Below, piece after piece: positions 46,401 through 55,141 of a DNA stretch of 64,000 nucleotides. The notes under the pieces were generated by a model. That model made no database searches, was not told the origin of the DNA, and saw only the letters and a list, made by a program, of their open reading frames with translations. Where the stretch lies: positions 1,745,579 to 1,809,578 of the forward strand of contig JAVLUZ010000507.1 in NCBI GenBank assembly GCA_036768485.1. The letters run 5' to 3'. The first letter of the stretch is position 1. Each line of letters opens with the position of its first letter. Source of the stretch: Mermis nigrescens (taxonomy: Eukaryota > Nematoda > Enoplea > Mermithida > Mermithidae). Both the position numbers and the translations under genes were made by a program.

Positions 46401-49400
46401 TTGATTCTGGAAAAACTTTTCAACACTGTAAGTGTTTTACTACTTTCTAGTATTTGCCATTTTAAGCGACATGAAAAGTGCAGAATAGCAATAAATGTGA
46501 CGTCATATTTTGAATAAGAGCCGAAGAAATGACGTAATAAATGACAAACGACTAGAATCAAAAGTGGATACATTCGGATACATTCTAGCGAAAAGTGCCG
46601 AAAAGAATTTCGATGAATGATCGGGAAAACTTCGCTTTGTAAGGCAAAGCGGAAACAAAAAAATATGTAGGGAGGGGTGAGAGCAAGAGTGAGAGAGACC
46701 TCCACTCAAAGGTCCGAAAGTTAGTGACTGTCCTGTAACTTCGGCCAAAAAATATCATATTTTCAAGCTATGCCGACCTAATATACCCAATAAACTTTAT
46801 TTACTGTAGTATGAATCTCAGATTTCGCTCCTTCGCAGAGCAAATACACATTCAAGATTTTACTCCTCCCTGGCAGCCATAATCTTGTAATCAATTCTAT
46901 TGGTTTGTAACACTCAGCAATCCGGAATGAGTTTTTGGCAGCGAATAATTGATTTTTTAACGGACCACGGTCTTTCGAATCGTAATAAATTTTTGGCAAT
47001 GGATTTATGGGCCATCTTATCCTGATCAACAAAAATCAGTCATTTCTAATAAGGACTTAACTTAAAAGAGGTCGATGCTTTCTTGTCGAAAAATCGAACG
47101 AAAAAAGCTAAAAAAACACAAAAGGCCGAAATTTATGAATTATTAACTCAGCTGCACAAGGTTCCAAAATTCAATATTCCTTAGACTTTTAATATAATAA
47201 ACTTTCTGAGCATTTCGCTTACTTCTTATTAATCAGAAATTAAGGGGGGCAAAAGCCTCAAAAAATGACTGCTTACATCAAATCCACAAATTTACAGAGA
47301 TTCAAAGGGTGGGCCAAAGAAGGACATTTTCCGTTTCATCTTTTTCTTCAGTGTTCAAAACGACTGCGCGTCTGTTGCCGCAAACGTGAAAGTTAAAATT
47401 TAGAGATTTGAAGTGTAAAACTTATCTAAAAACAAAAAACTTCAAGAAGTAACAAAATGCACCAATAAACAGTCATTGTAAAAGGAAATTCTTTAATCAT
47501 CGTCTCATTCATATACAAGGGCATTGGACATAGGGTTAATTGAGATTCAACTGAGTTGACCCTGAATGTCAAACAACCACGAAAAGCAAAGTCTGACTAG
47601 CCACGCAAAAAATTTGAAAAAATTTCACGTGCTTGGCAATAAAAATTTGCACGGTTAACGGAATGCATTTATAGCACAAATGTTGCTTCACACATTCTAA
47701 GCTTAAGCTTATCAAGCTTATACTAATCAACGTGTATTGCAATAGTTTGTATATAAAGTCTACATGGTACAGGTAAAACATTTTGATTTGTGCAACAACA
47801 TAATATGGCTGTTAAATGAACAATAATACATATAATACACTTCGACCATGGATACACAAGGTTATAGGTTAGCCAGGGAAGGGTAAAATCGTAATTTTTG
47901 GATCAAGAATGGGTAAAATCCAGGATTTTTACTGCAGTGAGTTGCATTTTTGTCTATTTTACGTTCAAATCGCTTAAAAGCACACTATTTTTGGCTAAAA
48001 TTTCTCGACTGTGCCTAACTTTTGAATTCTTCAGGAGGAGTAATACCCCCTTTCACCCCTCCCTATGTGCATGTATGACTTCGACCAACCGTGCAAATAG
48101 GCTTGAGTCTTTCAAATCTGAAAATGCTAGTTGTTCGGTAATAAGAAACCATCGATGGGTCTAATCGGCAATAAGCGAAGATGAAATACAAGACATTCTG
48201 GATTGCAAATTAATAGCGACCAATCTTATTTATTACTAATTTATACTGCGATAGTTAGGGCTTTGTGCTAAGATGGCGGAACAAGCTATTGAGCCCAGAT
48301 TTTATTTTTTTATTTGGCAATTTCGGTATACAAAAATTGTAAAAAAGATCTAAAATTCCCAAAAAAGAAATGAGTAATTATTGTTTGAACATGTCTTTAT
48401 ATGTAATAGCGAAAATTGCGTTTATGGAGGCAAAGCCAACAAATTTTTTCACAAATTTTCAGTATTTTTTATCGTCAGAAACCCAGAAATTGGCTAAATT
48501 AGTAAAAAATGTTCAAAGAGTTTTGGGGACCGTCTTCGCAAATGTACAAAGGGACCTTGTGCAAAAAAATACTGCTATTGAGCAATTAATAATCACTAAC
48601 AGGATATAATTGAATATAATCGAATAACCAACCAATACGGCATATTAATGAATATTACCTTCTTCATCAATGATTGGGCCCATGCCGATTTCCGCTTCGT
48701 AGTCCGGCATTAAATCAACGATGACGTCATCTGCGTGAGGCACCTTCAATCAGAAAATTGCAAAAAAATCTAATAAATAAGCCAGGACAAATATAATTGA
48801 ATCGTTACATAAATCACTTCTCTCCCATAATTTACGCTTTTGCACTCCAGAAATGCACAGCATGGGAATTCTGGAGAGGGTGAAACTAAAACATTTTTCT
48901 AACGTGCCTTTTTGGAATCAAAAACTGTTGATACGCGTCGAAAACATCATTTTTTGGCGATTCTGACTATGCTCTATATTTTTAGAACGTACGTAAAAAA
49001 TGTCGAGAAAATATAAAAAAATCGAATAAATTGGATAAAATATGATCAAGAAATGTGAATATATTAATGGCGCGAACCGCCCAAAATTTGACACTTTAAA
49101 CAAAAAAACAGCTAAAAATGCTTTAAAATAGCACTTTTTACGATTTTTTTTAAATCTGCAATTATAAGGGGTTGAAAACCTTTCTGGATGGAGGTGGGAC
49201 CCCCCAATACCCAAAAGCATGTATGCAGTATATACTCACGCAGCCTAGAGTATACCCGAAAAGCCTTTGGCTCAAAACACGCCGCAGGAATAAAAACACG
49301 ACATGTGACCAGAATGCGCTTGTCAACGATATATAGAATGTCGTTCTTCAAAACGTTCAAGGCGGCACCTTGATCACACAGGCCCTTCAAAGAATCCATT

Positions 49401-50977
49401 GCGCCCGATTTCGCAGCCTGCAAATCCCTCGGCCGGAATATAACATTATTCAATCGAGTGATGTGCGGCTGACGATCGGCTTTCTTTAAAAGATAAATTT
49501 GGAAATTTTAAAGGAGCTAATTTTTAATAATTTTGTTTTCTAAGTATAGAGTAGAAGAAATATTGCCACGCCTGCAAATTAAAGATGTTGAGGTATTACA
49601 GTGGTAATCCCCCACCAGGACCTTAGAAAAGCAATTATCCTCAGGAAGGCCCGTAATCAGATGGCGGGGAGGGGCCGTTCCCCACCGAAATGGGAGAAAA
49701 ATGTGTTTATTCCAAGGGTCCCCCAAAGGGAAAAATGGAAAATTCGCGAAGCACGTCTGAAATACCGCCAAAACAGGTTTTTTAGCGTACTTTTAAGATA
49801 GTAAACTCAAGATTTCCGGCGTTTCGCGTCGGATTTATTGTTTATGTGCAGCTTTGTCTTTTAAACCGCTAAAAATCGCTCAAATTTGATTTAGACATAG
49901 GGTGCATCTCAATTTTTTTCCGACGCTGTGCACCGGATTCATTGTCTGCTATAGTTTTTGCCTTCTAGCTCACTCAAAACAGCTCAAATTTGAGTTATGA
50001 CATGGGAAACAAGAAATTTTTTCGGCCCTTCGCGCCGTATTTATTGTCTGTAGGTATATGTTTTTTTCCTTTTAGCAAGCTCCAAATCGCTCAAGTTTGA
50101 GCTTGACATGCAGATGAGAAATCAGCTTTTGCTGTATATCAATATAGAATAAAGTAAAAATTTTTCGAAATTTTTCTTCACCATCGTATAGAGCTCGTCG
50201 GGATACGCTCAAAACTGCCTTTATTTTTGATATTTCCTAATGATTCTCGAGATATCTGACCTCAAAAATTTTCGGTGCCCCCCCAACGAAATAAAATCGC
50301 GGTTACGGGCCTGTCCTTAGGCCATTTTCGGACCGAAACTCATTGCTCAAAACCATGGAAAAGAGCTAAACGATGTCTAAATTTCAGGTATATACGTATA
50401 CTTATTTTTAGAAAAATAGACTATTCAGTTCATTCAGACACTTTTCTTCTATTATTTCGCGCACATTTGATAGTCCGAGTCATTCCATTGCCCTGATTCT
50501 TCTTTATTTCATTTTTAATGACGTCTGCAGGTATGTTTTAAATAACCCGAAAAATGCAAGTTAAATCATGATTATTGGCTTTCTAACGCTCAAAGGATTC
50601 ACAAGGCTAAAATAATGTGTCTAATGGGGGTCTCCGGCCATTTCTAGTGAGGGAAGGGGTTGTAATGAAAATTACTGATGTACCAACTTGATTTCAAATT
50701 CCACATCGCCGACAATCTTAATGGACGTTTTATTCGTGTACCACGGTTGTAGGACGAGGCAGAAGGAACAGTTGGTAAAAAGATCGTCATCAAGCATCAT
50801 TTTGGCCATCTGAGTTACCGGCACGCCTCGAGGGTACATCAGAATACACCAGCGATATGACATTCCCTTACAAACGGTGTTAAAACGAGGCGAAATGATA
50901 AACCGACCCGCTTGAGTCGAGTCGACCTTTTGATACTGCGGCATCCAATGGAATACGAATGGGATTTTGTTTTCCAT
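40263..50977 (-). CDS. SPOP-like MATH-BTB protein, whole gene (6 coding exons)
   Basis: The exons are A 50977-50684, B 49483-49256, C 48743-48659, D 46118-45954, E 44417-44181 and F 40486-40263, which splice to about 410 aa (human SPOP is 374). A+B form a MATH substrate-binding domain, D+E a BTB/POZ domain, and E+F the following 3-box/BACK-like helices. Proteins of this family recruit substrates through MATH and bind cullin-3 through BTB in nuclear or cytosolic ubiquitin ligases. All exons are on one strand in domain order and the phases agree (0, 0, 1, 1, 1). Introns run from about 0.5 to 3.7 kb and hold repeats. Order, phase and domain content are seen directly; function is inferred from the family. 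The E/F junction is provisional, chosen because it gives the same spacing as SPOP. Confidence 0.87.
41200..42520 (+). repeat. Diverged tandem repeat block
   Basis: Three to four units each carry a TTTTTTTGTCTGCCAAC-like run, a 'CTCCGGTTAyGAGTC' block and a 'TGTACyACGACTC' block. The 102-codon ORF at 41480 lies across the units and is probably not a gene. Confidence 0.6.
43109..43764. mobile_element. TIR element with ~160-bp inverted ends
   Basis: The ends are ACTATCAACTAAAAATGCTC and, inverted, ACTAGCAACCAAAAATGCTC. The match continues through CGATGGAACAAAAAGG, TATAAAAGGAGG and TTTTAGCGGAAGTATAA. The 656 bp have no coding capacity: a long-TIR MITE or foldback element. Confidence 0.82.
44181..44417 (-). 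CDS. MATH-BTB gene exon E (BTB core)
   Basis: It follows acceptor TTTCTCTTAAG (44418-44419). It reads QNEFFARMFDPTFGFQ, the 'S.vF..mF' helix of BTB, then FHDVDSRTLNEFLFFLYTGE, the 'd..p..f..ll.flYtg' block, and LLYLSEKYMVKRLKSFC, the 'l...A.ky.l..L...C' block. These are unmistakable BTB landmarks. The 3' end is uncertain: donor GTTTGG at 44180 gives the spacing seen in SPOP when joined to exon F. The ORF itself stays open to 44065. Confidence 0.83.
45188..45813. mobile_element. hAT-like element with CTCCGGCC subterminal repeats
   Basis: Inverted ends TAGTGATCGACCGGAG and CTCCGGTCGATCACTA are flanked by exact TTATTATG (45180-45187, 45814-45821). Both ends are filled with GGCTCCGGC/GGCCGGAG motifs (45200-45300, 45655-45800). 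At 626 bp it is non-autonomous. It lies in the intron between exons D and E. Confidence 0.9.
45954..46118 (-). CDS. MATH-BTB gene exon D (start of BTB domain)
   Basis: It follows a good polypyrimidine acceptor (CTTGTTTGGAG, AG at 46119-46120) and ends at a GTGAGT donor (45953). The protein begins SDGGMCVEEEFDS, reaches FNKLSQEINESPDVVIV and then EFKCHFSKL. The last parts match the opening of BTB domains: 'sDv.l.v.g.eF.cHk.iL'. Phase is 1 at both ends. Confidence 0.85.
46169..46384. mobile_element. Family E element in the MATH-BTB gene
   Basis: It runs from CATGCATGTAACAGG to CCGTTGCATTCATG, with the GACCCCCGATTTTTGAAAAA and CCCCGAAATGGCCGGGA blocks of the family. It is 50 bases from the exon D acceptor. 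Confidence 0.6.
46805..47021 (-). CDS. Orphan exon-like ORF inside the C-D intron
   Basis: It is bounded on the minus strand by TTTTGTTGATCAG (acceptor AG at 47022-47023) and a possible donor GTAAAT at 46804. It encodes PLPKIYYDSKDRGPLKNQ, then KNSFRIAECYKPIELITRLW and GRSKILNVYLLCEG, which looks like a folded protein but matches no domain I know. Its phase (needs two bases from before) does not fit exon C (which leaves one), so it is not a constitutive part of the MATH-BTB gene. It could be an alternative exon, a nested gene fragment or chance. Confidence 0.3.
47040..48300. other. C-D intron, no recognised feature
   Basis: AT-rich intronic sequence. A G-rich to C-rich segment at 47876-48077 (to CTATGTGCATGTATG) resembles family E but is too diverged to bound. 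Confidence 0.4.
48310..48570. mobile_element. GTACATGTAC-family fragment
   Basis: It carries GAAATGAGTAATTATTGTTTG, quoted here by position 48368-48388, then CGTCAGAAACCCAGAAATTGG and ends GGACCTTGTGCAAAAAAATA. The hairpins are lost. It ends about 90 bases from exon C. Confidence 0.55.
48659..48743 (-). CDS. MATH-BTB gene exon C (linker, acidic)
   Basis: This exon reads VPHADDVIVDLMPDYEAEI then GMGPIIDEE, an acidic linker between MATH and BTB. It is bounded by GAAG at 48744-48745 and a GTAATA donor at 48658. An internal AG at 48731-48732 is an alternative acceptor that pairs in frame with the GTGAGT donor of exon B. It ends in phase 1, matching exon D. Being short, it is recognised mainly by splice phase and by its position between clear domain exons. 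Confidence 0.68.
48830..49190. repeat. Dispersed repeat (ACGTTTTTGACG family) in the B-C intron
   Basis: It contains CACAGCATGGGAATTCTGG at its left and TATTAATGGCGCGAACCGCC, as at 7975-8290. It is noncoding. Confidence 0.5.
49256..49483 (-). CDS. MATH-BTB gene exon B (second half of MATH domain)
   Basis: This 76-aa exon starts KADRQPHITRLNN after a CTTTTAAAG acceptor (49484-49485) in phase 0. It continues through NVLKNDILYIVDKRILVTC, the last MATH strands (family pattern 'L.nDtL.i.c.V.v'). Two donors are possible: GTATAC at 49255 (phase 0, used here) and a better GTGAGT at 49239 (phase 1). The longer form adds five complete codons and one base. Confidence 0.82.
49812..50135 (+). repeat. Three ~103-bp units with GCG-hairpin motifs
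   Basis: The starts CGGCGTTTCGCGTCGG (49817), CCGACGCTGTGCACCGG (49919) and CGGCCCTTCGCGCCG (50020) are each followed by ATTyATTGTCTG, then a CTCAAATTTGA palindrome. It lies in the A-B intron. Confidence 0.7.
50684..50977 (-). CDS. MATH-BTB gene exon A (start codon, first half of MATH domain)
   Basis: This exon encodes 98 aa from ATG at 50977. It reads MENKIPFVFHWMPQY, matching the 'F.W.I..F' opening of MATH domains, then SYRWCILMYPRGV, the usual W-x-L-x-x-x-P-x-G strand, then SFCLVLQPW and VEFEIKL. It ends in phase 0 at a GTACAT donor (50683). Reading through would stop three codons later. No signal peptide is present, consistent with a nuclear or cytosolic protein. Confidence 0.85.
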
Positions 50978-52084
50978 ATTTAATTAGCCGAAAGCCAAAA
51001 TATAGTTTGATTTAAATTAACAGAATATACAGCGGCTAAATTAACAAAAATTAGTAGAGCACATCTATGTATTTACTTGATAGAATAGCAAGTAAGCAAT
51101 AAGCATATTCTCAGAACGTAGAAGTATATATGTGCCAAAAAACGGACCGTTATCTCCAAATTAGCCTTTAAAAAGCAAAGTTTAGTGATTTATCGCTGTG
51201 TATCTCCAACTTTCTTAGCTAAATCGGCACAATTCTTTCCATCGAGCAATGAAGCATTTTTGAGTCGTCGGCGTTTCTGAACGAATTTAAAACAGTCATA
51301 CATTTTCAAGCCCACGACCTGCATTCACAGCTAAATTTTCTATTTTTGGAAAAATGACTCTCAGTAGGTTTGCAGTAACTGCACTCACTTTACTTACGCC
51401 TATGATAAGTAAACGAAGCGGATAAACGTACCCAGGCCCGTGTATAATAAAATTGATGCCTGAAAAATGAGAAATGAGGACTTCTGACTGTACCAATAGA
51501 AATAAAACAATCGAGGCAATAACGAAACACGAAAACAACAATCTTATCAAGCAAAACGACTTTTGGTAGTATAAAGCTGAAAATTCTGTAAGATGCACAT
51601 ATTTTACGTTGGAATAACATTTTCCATGTTAGACAAACAGGCCATATGCGAGAAAATAATGGCTGAACAGTCGATAAGGGAGATAGAACGCATAGCAGAG
51701 CATAAAAAATAACGTTAATCAAAAAAGATTTAGGCGACGATACATATTCGGTGTAGGTTGTGTCTAATGGAAGAAATTGTTAAAAGTGCGGTTCGACCCA
51801 CTCTAAAAAGATAAAAAAATTTCAAGAGGCTTTAGTAATATGTATATTATCATGTGAATATTCTATTCAAGCAGATTGTCATCTCGCTTTTAGTATCAAA
51901 ACCTAAAAAAACTTATTCTATCATAAGACATTGCAGTATTCATGATCATGAAGTGTTCTATGGCTCGGTCCGAGGACTTACACATTCGATGAAAAAATAA
52001 TATGGGCAGAAAATACGGAAGGGAGCATGGCTATGAAGAAGAAAAAAGAAAAAAGGCGTGGAAGATAAAGAATTGATATGCAGG
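50978..52084. other. 5' flank of the MATH-BTB gene
   Basis: No further coding exon was found. Minus-strand ORFs at 51296-51722 are hydrophobic low-complexity products without support. A 110-bp segment at 51960-52075 is repeated at 52365-52480. Confidence 0.4.
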
Positions 52085-52364
52085 CAGGGGCGTAACCAGC
52101 TGGGGGGTGAAGGGGCCCTCCCCCCCGAAATAAAAAATATTTCTATTCTTCACAAGGGTCCTCCAAAGGAAAATTAAAAATTCTCGAAGTCAATTAAAAG
52201 GACAGCCAAACACTTTTGAGCTACTAACCTGAAAATTTTCCGGCGCTTCGCGCTGGATTTTTTATTTTCTATCTTATTTCTTACTTTAAAAGACCAAACT
52301 TGACTTAAAAATAGCAAATATATCAAAAAAATTTGGCACTTCGCGCCGATTCATTTTTTTCTTC
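52085..52364. mobile_element. Probable hAT-like fragment (CAGGGGCGTAACCAG end)
   Basis: It begins CAGGGGCGTAACCAGCTGGG, an end type also present at 56279. It lies between two direct copies of a 110-bp sequence (51960 and 52365) and contains GGCGCTTCGCGCTGG. The right end is not defined. Confidence 0.45.
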
Positions 52365-52641
52365 GGCTCGATCCAAGGACTTACACATTTGTCTGAAATG
52401 AATAATATGGACTGAAATTACGGAAGGAAGCATTGCAATGAAGGAGAAAAAAAGAAAAAAGGCGCGGAAAGCTGTTTGAAATTTTGAAATAACTTAAAAA
52501 ATTTTCATATTGTTTGCATGTTTTTTTCGGTTTTACTTGATAAGATATGCAAAAAAACTAAGTTTTTGCTTCTATTAGGCTTAAGCTCAGTATATCTGAA
52601 AAGGTGTTTCAAGCTGCTTAGGTCAAGGTCGCTCCCGCTCA

Positions 52642-52736
52642 TGTCGATGTATAGATGCTTAGGTCGATGTATAGATGCTTAGGTCGATGTATAGATGCTT
52701 AGATCGATGTATAGATGCTTAGGTCGATGTATAGAT
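52642..52736 (+). repeat. 20-bp tandem repeat, ~5 units
   Basis: The unit is GGTCGATGTATAGATGCTTA, with near-perfect copies from 52642 to 52736. The low divergence suggests recent expansion. Confidence 0.9.
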
Positions 52737-53279
52737 CCATGTGTCGACGTAAATTGGGTATCTACGTGTGATTCTGCATTTCGCTGTTTGAATCTTCAAT
52801 TATAAGTCGAAATCGTCAACTCGGGTGAAGAAACATATAACAAAAAAATTTTTAAGTTTTGAAAAATCTTTAACATGTTTCCGCGCCTTTTTTCATCATA
52901 TGAGTTAAAGATTTCAACTTAAAACACCGTAAAAACAGAGTTTTTGGCAAAAAGGTAAAATGTGTGAAATCTTGGAGAATCCATTTTCTTCATTAGTTTT
53001 CTTTGCAAAACCGCAAAATTAAATGCAAAGATTTTTGATATCCATGTTTGAAATCAAGCAAAAAAATTTTTTTTCTTAACCATAGTATAGATCTCGTCAA
53101 GGAACGCTCAAAAATGTCATTATTTCGCGTATCTCCTAACGGTTCTCGAAATATTGGACTGGGTCTTCGTTTTTCCCACATAATTTTTGTATTGCAAAAA
53201 TGCGTTCTAGAAGGGTTAATTCCTGATTCATTTTTAATGTTTTTTATTGACGTTCCCGGCGCGCCGCGTACTTAATAAG
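52737..53279. other. Gene-free stretch
   Basis: No gene is seen. Overlapping opposite ORFs at 52993-53275 include GGCGCGCCGCG (53259-53269) but no recognisable protein. Confidence 0.4.
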
Positions 53280-53289
53280 GAAAGGATAA

Positions 53290-53500
53290 AATCCGGAACC
53301 AGGACCAGGACCAGGACTGGACAAAATGGGTAAAATCCGGACAATCAATCAGGACCAGGACCAGGACCAGACTCAGGACAAATGGGTAAAATCCGGACAA
53401 TCAATCAGGACCAGGACCAGGACCGGACTCAGGGCAAATGGGTAAAATCCGGACAAACAATCAGGACAATGAAAAGATCAGGACAATGTATTAGATATGT
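53290..53500 (+). repeat. GGACCAGGACC minisatellite, left arm
   Basis: It is built of GGACCAGGACCAGGACC runs and AAATGGGTAAAATCCGGACA units. Its inverted counterpart is at 55860-56030. Confidence 0.88.
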
Positions 53501-53511
53501 AGGGTCGGACT

Positions 53512-53747
53512 CACACCTGGGCGTGGGGGGTTTGGGGGTATGCACCCACCAGAAACCAAAATACCCCCCCAGAATTCAATTTTTAAATTTTTTTCGTTTT
53601 TTTCGCAATTTTTTGATGCCAATGGATAGTGCTCTATGAGAAACGTCGAAAAATCGTGATTTTTCGCCATACCACCATTTTTAGGGCCATTTTTTGACCT
53701 TCAAAAAATTTTGCACCCCCCCAGAATTTTCTTGCTGCCCACGTATG
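53512..53747 (-). mobile_element. MITE family A copy with exact duplication, left arm
   Basis: It is flanked by GTCGGACT (53504-53511, 53748-53755). The mirrored copy 55142-55811 carries the complementary duplication AGTCCGAC, so insertion preceded formation of the palindrome. Confidence 0.95.
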
Positions 53748-53852
53748 GTCGGACTGGCCAGGACCAGACAAATCGGGTTAAATCTGGACAATCAATCAGG
53801 ACAATGAGAAGATCAGGACAATGTATTAGATATGTAGGGTCGGACTAGCCAG

Positions 53853-54024
53853 CAGGCACGTAGCTGTGGGGTACTGGGGGTCCGGACCGGACCCCCAAAA
53901 TTCAGAAAAAACCGGAAAAATAGGACTTTTACACGTTATTTTGTGCTATTTTTGGCTTGGACCCCCAAAATTGATGTTGGTCCCCCCAAAATAGGAGGGC
54001 CAGCTACGTGCCTGCTAGCCAGGA
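53853..54024. mobile_element. MITE family B copy with exact duplication, left arm
   Basis: It runs from CAGGCACGTAGCTG to CAGCTACGTGCCTG, flanked by CTAGCCAG on both sides. Confidence 0.92.
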
Positions 54025-54099
54025 CCGGACAAAATGGGTAAAATCCGGACAATTAATCAGGACAATTGGAGTGGGGAAGTTCCAGAACTAGGCAAGAGT

Positions 54100-54805
54100 G
54101 CCCAAAGGGGGCCTGATGGGGGTTCACAAGCACCACTGGGGTTCACAAGCATAACTGGGCTTCACAACCGCCACCAAGGTCCATGAGCGCCACCAAGCTT
54201 CACAAGCGCCACCAGGGTTCACAAGCGCCACTAGGGTTCACAACTGCCTCCAATGTACATAAGCGTCACTGAGGTTCACAAGTGCCACTGGAATTCACAA
54301 GCTCCACTGGGGTTCACAAGCTCCACTGAGGATCACAAGCGCTACTGAGGTTTACAAGTGCCATCAACATTTATAAGCACTGCCGAGGTTCACAACCACT
54401 ATTAGGGTTCACAAGCACCACTTAACTTCACAAGCGCCTCACAAGCGCTACTGAAGTTCAGTGGCGCTTGTGAACCCTAATAGCGGTTGTGAACCTCGGC
54501 AGTGCTTATAAATGTTGATGGCGCTTGTAAGCCTCAGTAGCGCTTGTGAACCTCAGCAGCGCTTGTGAACCTCAGTAGCGCTTGTGATCCTCAGTGGCGC
54601 TTGTGAACCCCAGTGGAGCTTGTGAATCCCAGTGGCACTTGTGAACCTCAGTGGCGCTTATGGACATTGGTGGCGGTTGTGAACCCTAGTGGCGGTTGTG
54701 AACCCCAGTGGCGCTTGTGAACCCCGGTAACGCTTGTAAAGCTTGGTGGCGCTCACGGACCTTGGTGGCGGTTGTGAACCCCAGTGGCGCTTGTGAACCC
54801 CCATC
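54100..54805. repeat. TTCACAAGCGCCACT minisatellite in head-to-head orientation
   Basis: Up to about 54450 units read GGTTCACAAGCGCCACTG (~24 bp). From there they read as the reverse complement (GTGGCGCTTGTGAACC). The array is the centre of the palindrome and could form a very long hairpin. Confidence 0.9.
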
Positions 54806-54907
54806 AGGCTCCCCTTTGGGCACCCTCGCCTAATTCTGGAACTACCCCACTCCAATTGTCCTGATTAATTGTCCGGATTTTACCCATTTTGTCCAGTCCT
54901 GGCTAGC

Positions 54908-55045
54908 AGGCACGTAGCTGGCCCTCCTATTTTGGGTGGACCAACACCAATTTTGGGGGTCAAAGCCAAAAATAGCACAAAATAACGTGTAAAAAGTTCT
55001 ATTTACCCCCCCAGTCCCTCCACAGCTACGTGCCTGCTGGCTAGT
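54908..55045. mobile_element. MITE family B copy, right arm
   Basis: Inverted partner of 53853-54024, with ends CAGGCACGTAGCTGG and AGCTACGTGCCTG, preceded by CTGGCTAG and followed by CTGGCTAG. Confidence 0.88.
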
Positions 55046-55141
55046 CCGACCCTACATATCTAATACATTGTCCTGATCTTTTCATTGTCCTGATTGATTG
55101 TCCGGATTTTACCCAATTAGTCTAATCCTGGCCAGTCCGAC

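Noticed and set aside
46394..46748. Two overlapping minus-strand ORFs of 81-103 codons
   Set aside because: Hydrophobic, repeat-poor products with no splice signals or family resemblance, inside an intron.
53259..53269. GGCGCGCCGCG as a CpG-island promoter signal
   Set aside because: It is an isolated GC-rich run of about 12 bases with no neighbouring gene start.
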